Source: Thiohalophilus sp046483665
Lineage (GTDB): Bacteria; Pseudomonadota; Gammaproteobacteria; UBA6429; Thiohalophilaceae
Assembly (NCBI RefSeq): GCF_046483665.1
Contig: NZ_JAWOCR010000032.1
Coordinates: 1-11,133, forward strand
Direction: 5' to 3'
DNA: 11,133 nucleotides
Part shown: one piece after another, positions 1-6,583 of the stretch
How positions within the stretch are numbered: the stretch's first letter is position 1
Layout of the letters: each line of letters starts with the position of its first letter
Made by a program: the position numbers and the translations under genes
The notes under the pieces: model-generated
The model's input: the letters and a program-made list of their open reading frames with translations, nothing else
What the model was told of the DNA's origin: nothing
Database searches by the model: none

Positions 1-1545
1 CGGTTCCTGTTTGCGCCAGGCATAAGTGACTTCGATACCGCTAAGCCCTGGCATTCGCATGTCCATCAAGACGAGATCAAATCGTTTTTGAAGAAGTGTG
101 TGTAATGCCTGATTACCGTCTGTAACATGTGTAACCTGATGTCCGTCCATGCGCAGGAACGTGGTTATGACTTTGGCATTGATTTCGCTGTCCTCCGCCA
201 ATAAAACATGCAGATTGGTTTTCTCCATATTGGCAGGTCGGGTAACAGGCTCGTTCTCAGAATCTTTCTTCTGATCGCTCGCGGCCGCGAGCGGCAGGCC
301 AAACCAGAAACAGGTTCCTTCTCCGGGGTGGCTTGTAACACCCATTCTGCCTCCCATGGCGAGAACCAGGTTATAGGAAATAGTGGTTCCCAGTCCTGTG
401 CCGGATTTTTGTGCGGGGTGTTCATTATGGCATTGATAAAAAGGATCGAAAATATGGACCAGTTTTGATTCCTCAATACCGATTCCGGTGTCCCTGACCT
501 CAAAATGGAGCAGATAGACTGCTTCCTGGCGCTGGCGTCGGGTAACAAGCACATGGACACTGCCTTCGTCGGTATATTTTATTGCGTTGCTGATCAGGTT
601 CAAAAGAATCTGACGCAGACGATTCGGATCACCGATGAAATACCGGGGCAGCGTCTTTTCTACATGACATTCGATAATGATGCCTTTTTCTGCCGCGGAA
701 GAAGAAAAAATATTCGTCACTCCCTGGCACATCGTCTCCAGTTCAAAACGAGTCTGCTGAAAATCGTATTTTCCGGCCTCAATCTTGGACAGGTCCAGTA
801 CATCATTGATTATCGAGTGCAATGTGGTCGAGGCTTCTTTCAAGTTGGTGACATACTTACGTTGTTTATCATCCAAATTCGTTTTATCGAGTAGTTCGGT
901 CATCCCGATTATGCCGCTCATTGGTGTACGGATTTCATGACTTATGGTTGCAAGAAATTCACTTTTGGCGCGATTGGCTTTGTCGGCTTCCATGCGTGCG
1001 GTTTTGATTCGACTAATCATGACATTGAGATAAAATGGTAAAGCCATGAGAAAGACAACATAAGCGACTGCATCGATATAATGGGAATACCAGGTGCCGC
1101 TATAGACCAGAATTATCAGAAAAGCGATCACACTGGCCGCGGTCGCTGAAAACAGTTCTCCGCGACCGTAACGGACTCCGTAACCGATATAAATCCAGGG
1201 ATAGAACAGAAAATAGGGACTGAAGGGACCGGCATCGGTTACGATCATGGCTGTACTGATAGCAACGATATCCAGCGGAATGGTAATGTAGGGGCGCAGT
1301 CGCGAATCTGGATAGATAAAGACACTGGCAAGCACGATCAGGGTGTAAATCAGGAAAATTGCTGCAAACAGATAATACTGGGAATAGTTATCCGGATAGT
1401 AACTGGTGTGAATGCCGGCCCCGATATGCCCAAAGGCGAACATCCAGATAATCAGCCGGGCGACAGCCTGACTGAAGTCCGGATTGGACCACATGCGCGT
1501 GGTTTTCAGATAAGTGGTAAAATGGCCGAGTCGTTTCTCTAGCAT
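1..1545 (-). CDS. RpfC-like membrane hybrid sensor histidine kinase/response regulator (3' end beyond window)
   Basis: The gene reads leftward from an ATG at 1545 and is still open at base 1, giving 515 visible residues. An AGGGA ribosome site at 1553-1557 lies 7 bases upstream. Residues ~28-175 form several hydrophobic helices with the motif YIGYGVRYG. The HisKA domain has H203 in SHEIRTPMSG. The ATPase domain has an N box (N320), a DTGIG box (352-356) and GTGLGTTIS (382-389). A receiver domain begins near 445, with acidic pair E451/D452 and phospho-acceptor D495 in LMDMRMP. The helical input domain, the GxGxRYG element and GTGLGTT are features I associate with RpfC, the DSF-type fatty-acid signal sensor. 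The ligand here is not shown by sequence. Whether an HPt domain follows cannot be seen. The coding region is visibly less GC-rich than the mutY-asmA block. The kinase call is certain; the RpfC subgroup is an inference. Confidence 0.93.
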   Translation of the reverse strand, partial: MLEKRLGHFTTYLKTTRMWSNPDFSQAVARLIIWMFAFGHIGAGIHTSYYPDNYSQYYLFAAIFLIYTLIVLASVFIYPDSRLRPYITIPLDIVAISTAMIVTDAGPFSPYFLFYPWIYIGYGVRYGRGELFSATAASVIAFLIILVYSGTWYSHYIDAVAYVVFLMALPFYLNVMISRIKTARMEADKANRAKSEFLATISHEIRTPMSGIIGMTELLDKTNLDDKQRKYVTNLKEASTTLHSIINDVLDLSKIEAGKYDFQQTRFELETMCQGVTNIFSSSAAEKGIIIECHVEKTLPRYFIGDPNRLRQILLNLISNAIKYTDEGSVHVLVTRRQRQEAVYLLHFEVRDTGIGIEESKLVHIFDPFYQCHNEHPAQKSGTGLGTTISYNLVLAMGGRMGVTSHPGEGTCFWFGLPLAAASDQKKDSENEPVTRPANMEKTNLHVLLAEDSEINAKVITTFLRMDGHQVTHVTDGNQALHTLLQKRFDLVLMDMRMPGLSGIEVTYAWRKQEP

Positions 1546-1584
1546 ATGTCATTCCCTGAAAGCCTATCCTGGACCATCCGTGCC

Positions 1585-1614
1585 AGTATGACCGGCTTTT
1601 TATGGTAGTTTCAA
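1585..1614 (-). promoter_or_regulatory. Candidate sigma70-type promoter for the hybrid kinase
   Basis: On the minus strand TTGAAA (1609-1614) is followed after 18 bases by CATACT (1585-1590), about 40 bases before the kinase ATG. The -35 matches 5 of 6 and the -10 4 of 6 consensus bases. It lies in the only spacer between two divergent genes, so promoters must be near, but this exact pair is a visual match only. Confidence 0.3.
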
Positions 1615-1637
1615 TACAAAATTAATGGTAATTCAGG

Positions 1638-2045
1638 ATGTCCGTCAAGCAATCAATTCCCTTTGAACTCACCCCCGAGAACAAATGCAGCTTCTGTCCG
1701 GGTACCAAGTGTTGTAATTACATCACCCAGCAGATCGATGCACCACGATCCATTGATGATTTTGATCATCTGCTCTGGCAACTGGCTCATGCAAATATCC
1801 AGGCTTACAAGGACGAGGATGGCTGGTTCCTGGTGGTGATGACCCGCTGCAACTACCTGCAAAAAGAGGGTAACTGCGGCATCTATGAGACCCGCCCGCA
1901 GGTCTGCCGTGATTACAGTAACGATTACTGTGAGTTCGATGCGCCGGCCGAAGAAGGGTTTGAATTTTATTTCCAGACTTATACCGAGCTGGATAACTAC
2001 TGCCGCAAACGCTTCAAGAACTGGGATAAGCGGTTTAAAACATAG
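1638..2045 (+). CDS. YkgJ-family cysteine cluster protein
   Basis: This 135-residue cytoplasmic protein has no signal peptide. Its cysteine pattern is that of the YkgJ / CxxCxxCC family (putative zinc- or iron-chelating domain): C17-x2-C20 and C25-C26 near the N-terminus, then C71, C80, C90 in RPQVCRDY, C98 and C122. The family is widespread in proteobacteria and binds metal, but its biochemical role is unsettled. The start ATG at 1638 has only a weak AGG directly before it. An ATG at 1625 is in another frame, so 1638 is the best choice. It is divergent from the hybrid kinase with a 92-base spacer. Its stop codon at 2043-2045 touches a 7-base repeat tract. Family membership is confident; function unknown. 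Confidence 0.9.
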   Translation: MSVKQSIPFELTPENKCSFCPGTKCCNYITQQIDAPRSIDDFDHLLWQLAHANIQAYKDEDGWFLVVMTRCNYLQKEGNCGIYETRPQVCRDYSNDYCEFDAPAEEGFEFYFQTYTELDNYCRKRFKNWDKRFKT

Positions 2046-2065
2046 TGCTGAGTGCTGAGTGCCGG
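2045..2065. repeat. Heptad repeat tract A
   Basis: Three consecutive 7-base units start inside the stop codon of the YkgJ-family gene: GTGCTGA, GTGCTGA, GTGCCGG. It differs in sequence from the other tracts in this window but has the same period. Confidence 0.7.
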
Positions 2066-2082
2066 GCCGGCAACCCAACTGA

Positions 2083-2131
2083 CAGGTACTAGGACCTAAG
2101 ACCTGGGATCTTGGACCTAGGACCTAGTAAC
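2083..2131. repeat. Heptad repeat tract B, running into the yrfG 3' end
   Basis: Seven units of 7 bases can be laid out end to end. The core units are variants of TAGGACC, including TAAGACC, TGGGATC and TTGGACC. In the phase used for the other tracts this is NNCTAGN. The tract covers the stop codon (CTA at 2124-2126 on the plus strand, so TAG) and the last Tyr codon of yrfG. Confidence 0.8.
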
Positions 2132-2786
2132 CTTTTTTTGGCAGTATCTCGCTGAAACAGCGCACGGCCTCGAATTCCTCGACATCCTTGGGCGGTAGCT
2201 GGCTGTCCGGGTGTTTGACCGCCAGCAGATGACCGATGCCGTATTTACGTGCCGAGCGCAGCACCGGCAGGCTGTCATCGATCAGCAGGGTGCGGGCATT
2301 GTGGTAAGGCAATCTGTCGTGCAGGCGGTGCCAGAAATCCTGTTCCTCCTTGGGGGTGCCGAACTCGTGCGAGCAGACCACATGCTCGATATGATTGTGC
2401 AGGGCGGTGCGTTCGAACTTGAGCTGCAGGCTCTTGGGGTGGGCGTTGGTCACCAGCACACTGGTTTTACCATGTTCGCGCAATTGATCGAGAAAGTCGG
2501 TGACGTAGGGGTGAATGGCGATCAGGTGATCGATCTCCGTTTTGAGCGCGGCAATATCCATCTGCAGCCTCTCGCTCCAGTAATCCACACAGTACCAGTT
2601 CAGCGTTCCCTCGATGCGGCGAAACACCGGGTATAACGCCTGCTTGGCAGTCTCGATTTCCATGGCATGTTTTTCGGCGTAGCGACGCGGCACATGCTCG
2701 GTCCAGAAAAAAGTATCGAAATTGAGGTCCAGCAGGGTGCCGTCCATGTCCAGCAGCACGGTATCGATGGAATTCCAGTCAAGCAT
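2124..2786 (-). CDS. yrfG: GMP/IMP nucleotidase, HAD superfamily (YrfG)
   Basis: A HAD-family phosphatase of 220 residues from the ATG at 2786, or 223 from an in-frame TTG at 2795. Neither has a clear ribosome site; I prefer the ATG. It resembles E. coli YrfG over its whole length: VDTVLLDMDGTLLDL-type motif I (here IDTVLLDMDGTLLDL), then TLNWYCVDYWSE, VTNAHP, FGTPKE and LIDDS. Numbered from the TTG, the nucleophile is D16 and the acid/base D18 (DMDGT), T116 is motif II, K149 motif III, and D173/D174 motif IV. YrfG dephosphorylates purine 5'-nucleotides in the cytoplasm. It is divergent from the exported-protein gene at 2946 and close to cysQ. Its final codon and stop lie inside a heptad repeat tract, which suggests the tract abuts or has reshaped the 3' end. 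Confidence 0.93.
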   Translation of the reverse strand: MLDWNSIDTVLLDMDGTLLDLNFDTFFWTEHVPRRYAEKHAMEIETAKQALYPVFRRIEGTLNWYCVDYWSERLQMDIAALKTEIDHLIAIHPYVTDFLDQLREHGKTSVLVTNAHPKSLQLKFERTALHNHIEHVVCSHEFGTPKEEQDFWHRLHDRLPYHNARTLLIDDSLPVLRSARKYGIGHLLAVKHPDSQLPPKDVEEFEAVRCFSEILPKKGY

Positions 2787-2935
2787 CGGTGTCAACCAGG
2801 GTAAGCCAGGTCCGGTTTGTGATTAACCCTTCCCGCAAAAGCGGTTTTCAGCGGGCTGTGGGGGTGAAATGATACCCCGTAAACGTACCCGATTGGGGGA
2901 TTTTGATCTAGGCTTATCGCGTTAGGCACAGTGTT

Positions 2936-2940
2936 GGAGG
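2936..2940 (+). promoter_or_regulatory. Ribosome binding site that fixes the start of the exported protein
   Basis: GGAGG lies 5 bases before GTG 2946. The in-frame GTG at 2931 lies upstream of this site and has no comparable one, so 2946 is the likely start. Confidence 0.8.
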
Positions 2941-2945
2941 CGGTT

Positions 2946-3647
2946 GTGAATTTCTACGGCAAAATTTTACTGGCTGGCCTGCTGCTCCTGACTGGCGGCA
3001 GTCCGGCCATGGGACAGCAACTCTCGCAGGAAGAGCTGGAACGCTGGTTCGAGAGCGATGATCCCCATCCGCCGGCCGGTTCGACGGAAAATGTCAATGA
3101 AGGTAATCTGGTTTTTCTTCAGCAACCGCCGGACAAGCCGGTGCATCATCACCATAATAAACTGGTAATCAGTGCATTGAGTCTGTCCACCGGGTGGGTC
3201 TGGTTACAGCAGTGCCATGCTAATATGGACGAGTTCAGTCGGGTTCAGATCCTGTTCAAAAAAGGACGCATCCGCGATCTGGCTATTACCCGGGCCGACA
3301 ATATCAGTGAAAGCTGGGTAGAGGATAACAGTGTTCAGTTGCGGGATGTGCGTGCCGGCGCCAGGCTGTGTGTTTCGGGCTGGACACAAGCGCTGGAAAA
3401 CCGCGAGAACGGGCGTTTTACCATGCATAACGGTCCGTTCATGCGCAAGTTTCTGGACGGCTATTATCCGATGCGGGTGAGCATGGACATCGACTATAGC
3501 GGGACGGGTTTGCGACTGGTTTCCGTGTCACCGCAACAGCAAACCGGCTTTGATGTCGATCAGCGTAGCGAGGGAATCAGTTTCAATGCCTGGTTTGAGG
3601 GGCGTCTGAATACCGAGTTAATGTTCCGGCTTGCGGTGGTTAACTGA
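2946..3647 (+). CDS. Exported protein of unknown function with a four-histidine cluster
   Basis: I do not recognise this 233-residue protein. It starts at GTG 2946. Residues 1-23 are a clear Sec signal peptide: K6, a leucine-rich core, and an A-M-G cleavage site before QQ. The mature part starts with a polar, acidic, proline-rich stretch (about 24-66), a HHHH cluster at 67-70, then a mixed alpha/beta-looking domain with two cysteines (C90, C142) that could form a periplasmic disulfide. There are no other membrane segments and no lipobox. It occupies the slot between yrfG and cysQ where I would expect nudE, and it shares no Nudix box (GxxxxxExxxxxREUxEE) with it. It may be periplasmic and metal-binding, but that rests only on the histidines. 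It ends 151 bases before cysQ and may or may not be co-transcribed with it. Confidence 0.85.
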   Translation: MNFYGKILLAGLLLLTGGSPAMGQQLSQEELERWFESDDPHPPAGSTENVNEGNLVFLQQPPDKPVHHHHNKLVISALSLSTGWVWLQQCHANMDEFSRVQILFKKGRIRDLAITRADNISESWVEDNSVQLRDVRAGARLCVSGWTQALENRENGRFTMHNGPFMRKFLDGYYPMRVSMDIDYSGTGLRLVSVSPQQQTGFDVDQRSEGISFNAWFEGRLNTELMFRLAVVN

Positions 3648-3744
3648 ATCCGGCTGATGCGTCGCCCCGTAATCTGAACCGGATGCGCGAGCCCCTTGCC
3701 GATAGGGCTGTCAGGAACGACGCTGATACATGGAGTTGCCCGGG

Positions 3745-3773
3745 GAATGCTGGCACAATACGCGCCAGCATTC
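3745..3773 (+). promoter_or_regulatory. Perfect 10-bp inverted repeat just upstream of cysQ
   Basis: GAATGCTGGC (3745-3754) and its exact complement GCCAGCATTC (3764-3773) are separated by 9 bases. The structure ends 25 bases before the cysQ ATG. There is no T-run, so it is not an intrinsic terminator. It could be an operator or a hairpin in the cysQ leader. Confidence 0.6.
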
Positions 3774-3798
3774 GGCCAGCCAGGTGTAGTGTGTACCC

Positions 3799-4602
3799 AT
3801 GAGTCACCAGCAACTGAAAACCCTTATCAATCCGGTGAAAAGAATCGCCTATGAAGCCGGACGGCGAATTATGGTGATCTATGAACAGGGTTTTTCGGTT
3901 GAGGAAAAGGAGGACAGCACGCCCCTGACCGAAGCGGATATGGCGGCCCATGAGGCGGTTGAAGCCGGCCTGAGGGCGTTGACACCGGAGTTGCCGATTC
4001 TCTCCGAGGAGTCAAAGCCGAAGAGCTTTGCCGAACGGGCCAGATGGCCGACTTACTGGCTGGTGGATCCGCTGGACGGGACCCGTGAGTTTATCAAGCG
4101 CAATGGCGAGTTCACCGTGAATATTGCGCTGATTGACGACCACGAGCCGATCCTCGGCGTGGTATACGCGCCGGTGATCGGCAGTCTTTATTATGCGGCT
4201 CACGGCCTGGGTGCCTACAAGCGTAGCGGCCTGGATGAACCGGAACAGATCCGGGTGCGGGAACATTGCCCCGACAAGATGATCATCGCCGGCAGTCGTT
4301 CGCACCAGACTCCCGAGTTCAAGGATTTCATCGCCCAGCTCGATAATTACGAAATTATCAGTATGGGCAGCGCGCTCAAATCCTGCCTGGTAGCCGAGGG
4401 GACGGCCGATCTTTACGCTCGCCTGGGGCCGACTTCCGAGTGGGATACCGCGGCAGCGCAATGCATTGTGGAGGAAGCCGGCGGCTGCATGACCGATACC
4501 CGGATGCAGCCACTACGCTACAACACCAAGGAAGAGCTGCTGAACCCCCACTTTCTGGTGTTCGGCGATCAATCGATCAACTGGGCCGAATACCTTCAGT
4601 GA
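3799..4602 (+). CDS. cysQ: 3'(2'),5'-bisphosphate nucleotidase CysQ
   Basis: This 267-residue, Mg-dependent, Li-sensitive-type phosphatase of the inositol monophosphatase superfamily removes the 3'-phosphate of PAP (and PAPS), the by-product of sulfate assimilation, in the cytoplasm. The family motifs are all present. DSTPLTEAD (39-47) is typical of the CysQ branch. ILSEES has E70/E71. The metal-binding WLVDPLDGTREFI has D90, D93 and T95. The C-terminal SEWDTAAAQ has D216. The length is normal for CysQ. The ATG at 3799 has a weak, distant AGG-type site, but no better upstream start is in frame. A perfect 10-bp hairpin sits just upstream. The 3' end overlaps a convergent small gene by 7 bases. 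Linkage with yrfG is conserved in other gammaproteobacteria. Confidence 0.96.
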   Translation: MSHQQLKTLINPVKRIAYEAGRRIMVIYEQGFSVEEKEDSTPLTEADMAAHEAVEAGLRALTPELPILSEESKPKSFAERARWPTYWLVDPLDGTREFIKRNGEFTVNIALIDDHEPILGVVYAPVIGSLYYAAHGLGAYKRSGLDEPEQIRVREHCPDKMIIAGSRSHQTPEFKDFIAQLDNYEIISMGSALKSCLVAEGTADLYARLGPTSEWDTAAAQCIVEEAGGCMTDTRMQPLRYNTKEELLNPHFLVFGDQSINWAEYLQ

Positions 4603-4799
4603 AAATCCCGGGCATCGTACACCGCCATGATCGCCTTGAGTTCCTGTAACAAACGTTGCTGTTCCAATGGCTTCAGGCTGGCCAGTTCGGGGACCATGTC
4701 TCCGGCTTCCATCTGTTCAATGGCCTCCCGTACTGCCGTACAGCCCTGATTACAGAGGTGATCGAGATACTGACTGAGCTTGGGGTCATCGATGGTCAT
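4596..4799 (-). CDS. Small hypothetical protein
   Basis: A 67-residue acidic, mostly helical protein if it starts at the ATG at 4799 (MTIDDPKLSQYLDHLCNQGC). An in-frame ATG at 4823 would add 8 residues (MGLWRLKS). Neither start has a good ribosome site; the 4799 start gives the more typical N-terminus. I do not recognise a named family. Two cysteines (LCNQGC) and a well-formed C-terminal helix (LEQQRLLQELKAIMAVYDA) make it look like a real protein. It overlaps the cysQ stop region by 7 bases in convergent orientation, so the two genes may share transcript ends. Function unknown. Confidence 0.65.
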   Translation of the reverse strand: MTIDDPKLSQYLDHLCNQGCTAVREAIEQMEAGDMVPELASLKPLEQQRLLQELKAIMAVYDARDFH

Positions 4800-4840
4800 A
4801 GACTTTAATCGCCAAAGCCCCATGGGTTACTTCAGATGGT

Positions 4841-4868
4841 TTCCAGATTCTAGCAGCCAGAGTCTAGC
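4841..4868. repeat. Heptad repeat tract C
   Basis: Four 7-base units of NNCYAGN form: TTCCAGA, TTCTAGC, AGCCAGA, GTCTAGC. The two TCTAGC copies are exactly 14 bases apart. It lies between the small gene and tRNA-Phe. Confidence 0.55.
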
Positions 4869-4935
4869 TACTTTGCGGTGAGAACTAACCTTGATACAGG
4901 CTTTTTGCGTTGCAGCGACGAGTGTGGTGGTCTTT

Positions 4936-4963
4936 TTCTAGTCACTAGCGCCTAGTTACTGGA
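4936..4963. repeat. Heptad repeat tract D, directly beside the tRNA-Phe 3' end
   Basis: Units TTCTAGT, CACTAGC, GCCTAGT and the degenerate TACTGGA follow each other in a strict 7-base register (NNCTAGN) and stop 4 bases before the tRNA-Phe CCA end. Confidence 0.75.
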
Positions 4964-4967
4964 AAGA

Positions 4968-5043
4968 TGGTGGCCGGGGACAGAATCGAACTGCCGACAC
5001 GGGGATTTTCAATCCCCTGCTCTACCGACTGAGCTACCCGGCC
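4968..5043 (-). tRNA. tRNA-Phe (anticodon GAA)
   Basis: The gene is 76 bases including an encoded CCA (4968-4970). The acceptor strands GGCCGGG and CCCGGCC pair perfectly. The D arm is GCTC AGTCGGTA GAGC. The anticodon arm GGGGA TTGAAAA TCCCC gives GAA, and the T arm has TTCGATT. It lies downstream of yggX on the same strand, so it may be processed from the asmA-mutY-yggX transcript. I recall the same order (mutY, yggX, tRNA-Phe) in Pseudomonas. Heptad repeat tracts flank it on both sides. No convincing dedicated promoter is visible just upstream, because tract E fills that space. Confidence 0.97.
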
Positions 5044-5051
5044 AATATCAG

Positions 5052-5079
5052 TGACGAGTTACGAGGGACGAGGGGCGAG
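5052..5079. repeat. Heptad repeat tract E
   Basis: Four units in 7-base register (TGACGAG, TTACGAG, GGACGAG, GGGCGAG) begin 8 bases upstream of the tRNA-Phe 5' end. In the common phase this is NNCGAGN, a variant of the NNCTAGN tracts on the other side of the tRNA. Confidence 0.8.
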
Positions 5080-5132
5080 TAAAACCGGATCGTGCCGCTG
5101 TTTTCTGCCTGTCGGGTGACGAAAGGCTGTTC

Positions 5133-5153
5133 CTCGTCACTCGTTACTCGTCC
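5133..5153. repeat. Heptad repeat tract F, inverted copy of tract E
   Basis: Units CTCGTCA, CTCGTTA and CTCGTCC are the complement of the NNCGAGN form. Bases 5132-5153 are the reverse complement of 5052-5073 with 3 mismatches in 22, separated by 58 bases. Confidence 0.8.
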
Positions 5154-5216
5154 CTTGACCCTTATGGGCAAGAGCCGCGTATTTAACGTGAAAAGCGACC
5201 CCGGCGTCAAGTCGAA

Positions 5217-5489
5217 TCAGGCGGAGGGCGGCACGTAGCCTTCGGGGGTGTCGGCCCCTTCGCCGAAGAAGAATTTCTCCATCTGGTCCTCGAGCATTTT
5301 GCGGTGCTCGGGGTTCATGGGGCTGAGGCGGTATTCGTTGATCAGCATGGTCTGCTGCTGGAGCCACTTCTGCCAGGCTTCCCTGGAGACGTTCTCGTAG
5401 ATCCGTTTGCCCAGTTCGCCCGGGTAGGGGGGCATGTCCAGCCCTTCGGCTTCTTTATTGAGTTTCGCGCAATGCACCATACGGGCCAT
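5217..5489 (-). CDS. yggX: YggX, probable Fe(2+)-trafficking / oxidative damage protection protein
   Basis: A 90-residue cytoplasmic protein that matches the YggX family throughout: MVHCAKLNKEAEGLD at the N-terminus with the conserved Cys7, then PYPGELGKRIYENVSREAW, QQTMLINEYRLSPMNPEHRKML and a C-terminal EGYVPP. YggX lowers damage to Fe-S clusters and DNA under oxidative stress. MutY is itself an Fe-S enzyme, which fits the conserved mutY-yggX pairing. The ATG at 5489 is preceded by a GGAG-type site (AAGGAGATTTTC on the minus strand), a good ribosome site. It starts 23 bases after the mutY stop, so the two are probably one transcript, with tRNA-Phe downstream on the same strand. Confidence 0.97.
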   Translation of the reverse strand: MARMVHCAKLNKEAEGLDMPPYPGELGKRIYENVSREAWQKWLQQQTMLINEYRLSPMNPEHRKMLEDQMEKFFFGEGADTPEGYVPPSA

Positions 5490-5512
5490 GAAAATCTCCT
5501 TCGCTCGGGTAT

Positions 5513-6583
5513 TTAATCGGATGTGGCGGCCAGTTCCTGCAGCAGGGCCTTGACCGGTGCGGGCAGGCCCCGTTGATCAGGCCGGCGTGTGTTATACCAG
5601 ACTCTTTTACTCGGTTCCATAATTTGCGGATTCTGCGCTGTAATGCGTCCGCGCAGCGGCTGGATATCCAGATGGTAATGGCTGAAGCTGTGGCGCAGCG
5701 GCGGTTGCGGGGCCAGTTCCGAGGTCTCCAGGCCCAGCTGCTCGGTACACCATTGTCGCGCGGGGATTTGCACCGGGCACTCGGGAAAGCTCCACAGTCC
5801 GCCCCAGATGCCCGCTGGTGGACGCTGTTCCAGCAAGACCTCGCCCGCGCTGTTTTGCAGGATCAGCATGGTGGTCTGGCGCACCGGCAGGGCCTTGCGC
5901 GGCTTGCGCCCGGGATAATCGTGGGGGTCGCCGTGGCGGCGGGCCTGGCAACCGTCGGACAGCGGGCAGGCCGGGCAGTCAGGCTGGCGACGACGGCAGA
6001 GCGTGGCTCCCAGATCCATGATTGCCTGGGTGTAGTCGCGAATCCGGTGGCCTGGGGTATAGCTCTCGGCCAGTTCCCACAGGCGGTTCTCCACCGATTT
6101 TTCCCCCGGCCAGCCTTCGACGGCGTGATAGCGGGCCAGCACCCGTTTGACGTTGCCGTCGAGAATCGCGAAGCGTTGCTCGTGTGCCTGGGCCAGAATC
6201 GCTCCGGCGGTGGAACGCCCGATGCCTGGCAGGGCCAGCACCTGATCGAAATCGTCCGGGAACCGGCTGTCGTGCTGATCACGGATCTGCTGCGCGGCCC
6301 TGTGCAGATTGCGCGCCCGGGCGTAATACCCCAGCCCGGTCCACAGGTGCAGCACCTCGTCCGGTTTGGCGTCGGCCAGCGAACGGATATCGGGGAAACG
6401 GGCCACGAAGCGTTCAAAATAGGGAATCACCGTCGCCACCTGGGTCTGTTGCAGCATGATCTCCGACACCCAGACCCGGTAGGGGGAGCGCTGCGCTTGC
6501 CAGGGCAGATCGTGACGACCGCAGCGTTCGAACCAGCCGAGTAGTCGATCGCTGAAGGGGCTGCTGTCAGGATCAGGGTGCAT
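5513..6583 (-). CDS. mutY: A/G-specific adenine DNA glycosylase MutY
   Basis: A 356-residue base-excision repair enzyme that removes adenine mispaired with 8-oxoguanine. Features in order: catalytic E41 in SEIMLQQTQV, the helix-hairpin-helix with LPGIGRSTAGAI (118-129), catalytic D142 in LDGNVKRVLAR, and the [4Fe-4S] loop C196-x6-C203-x2-C206-x5-C212. A C-terminal Nudix-like 8-oxoG recognition domain (about 235-350) has GIWGGLWSFPE and HSFSHYHLDI. The length is normal for the family. Its start overlaps the end of the SRPBCC gene by 11 bases, which points to translational coupling. yggX follows 23 bases downstream. All key residues are intact and the start ATG is at 6583. Confidence 0.98.
   Translation of the reverse strand: MHPDPDSSPFSDRLLGWFERCGRHDLPWQAQRSPYRVWVSEIMLQQTQVATVIPYFERFVARFPDIRSLADAKPDEVLHLWTGLGYYARARNLHRAAQQIRDQHDSRFPDDFDQVLALPGIGRSTAGAILAQAHEQRFAILDGNVKRVLARYHAVEGWPGEKSVENRLWELAESYTPGHRIRDYTQAIMDLGATLCRRRQPDCPACPLSDGCQARRHGDPHDYPGRKPRKALPVRQTTMLILQNSAGEVLLEQRPPAGIWGGLWSFPECPVQIPARQWCTEQLGLETSELAPQPPLRHSFSHYHLDIQPLRGRITAQNPQIMEPSKRVWYNTRRPDQRGLPAPVKALLQELAATSD

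Noticed and set aside
2830..2850. Small hairpin CCGC-AAAA-GCGG followed by TTTT
   Set aside because: Only a 4-bp stem, located between divergent genes where no terminator is needed.
2045..5153. CRISPR-like array or insertion-sequence ends
   Set aside because: Repeats are only 7 bases, contiguous and without spacers. There is no transposase and no target duplication.
5573..6544. Long plus-strand frame of 323 residues opposite mutY
   Set aside because: Antisense shadow of a GC-rich gene; mutY has every expected motif on the minus strand.
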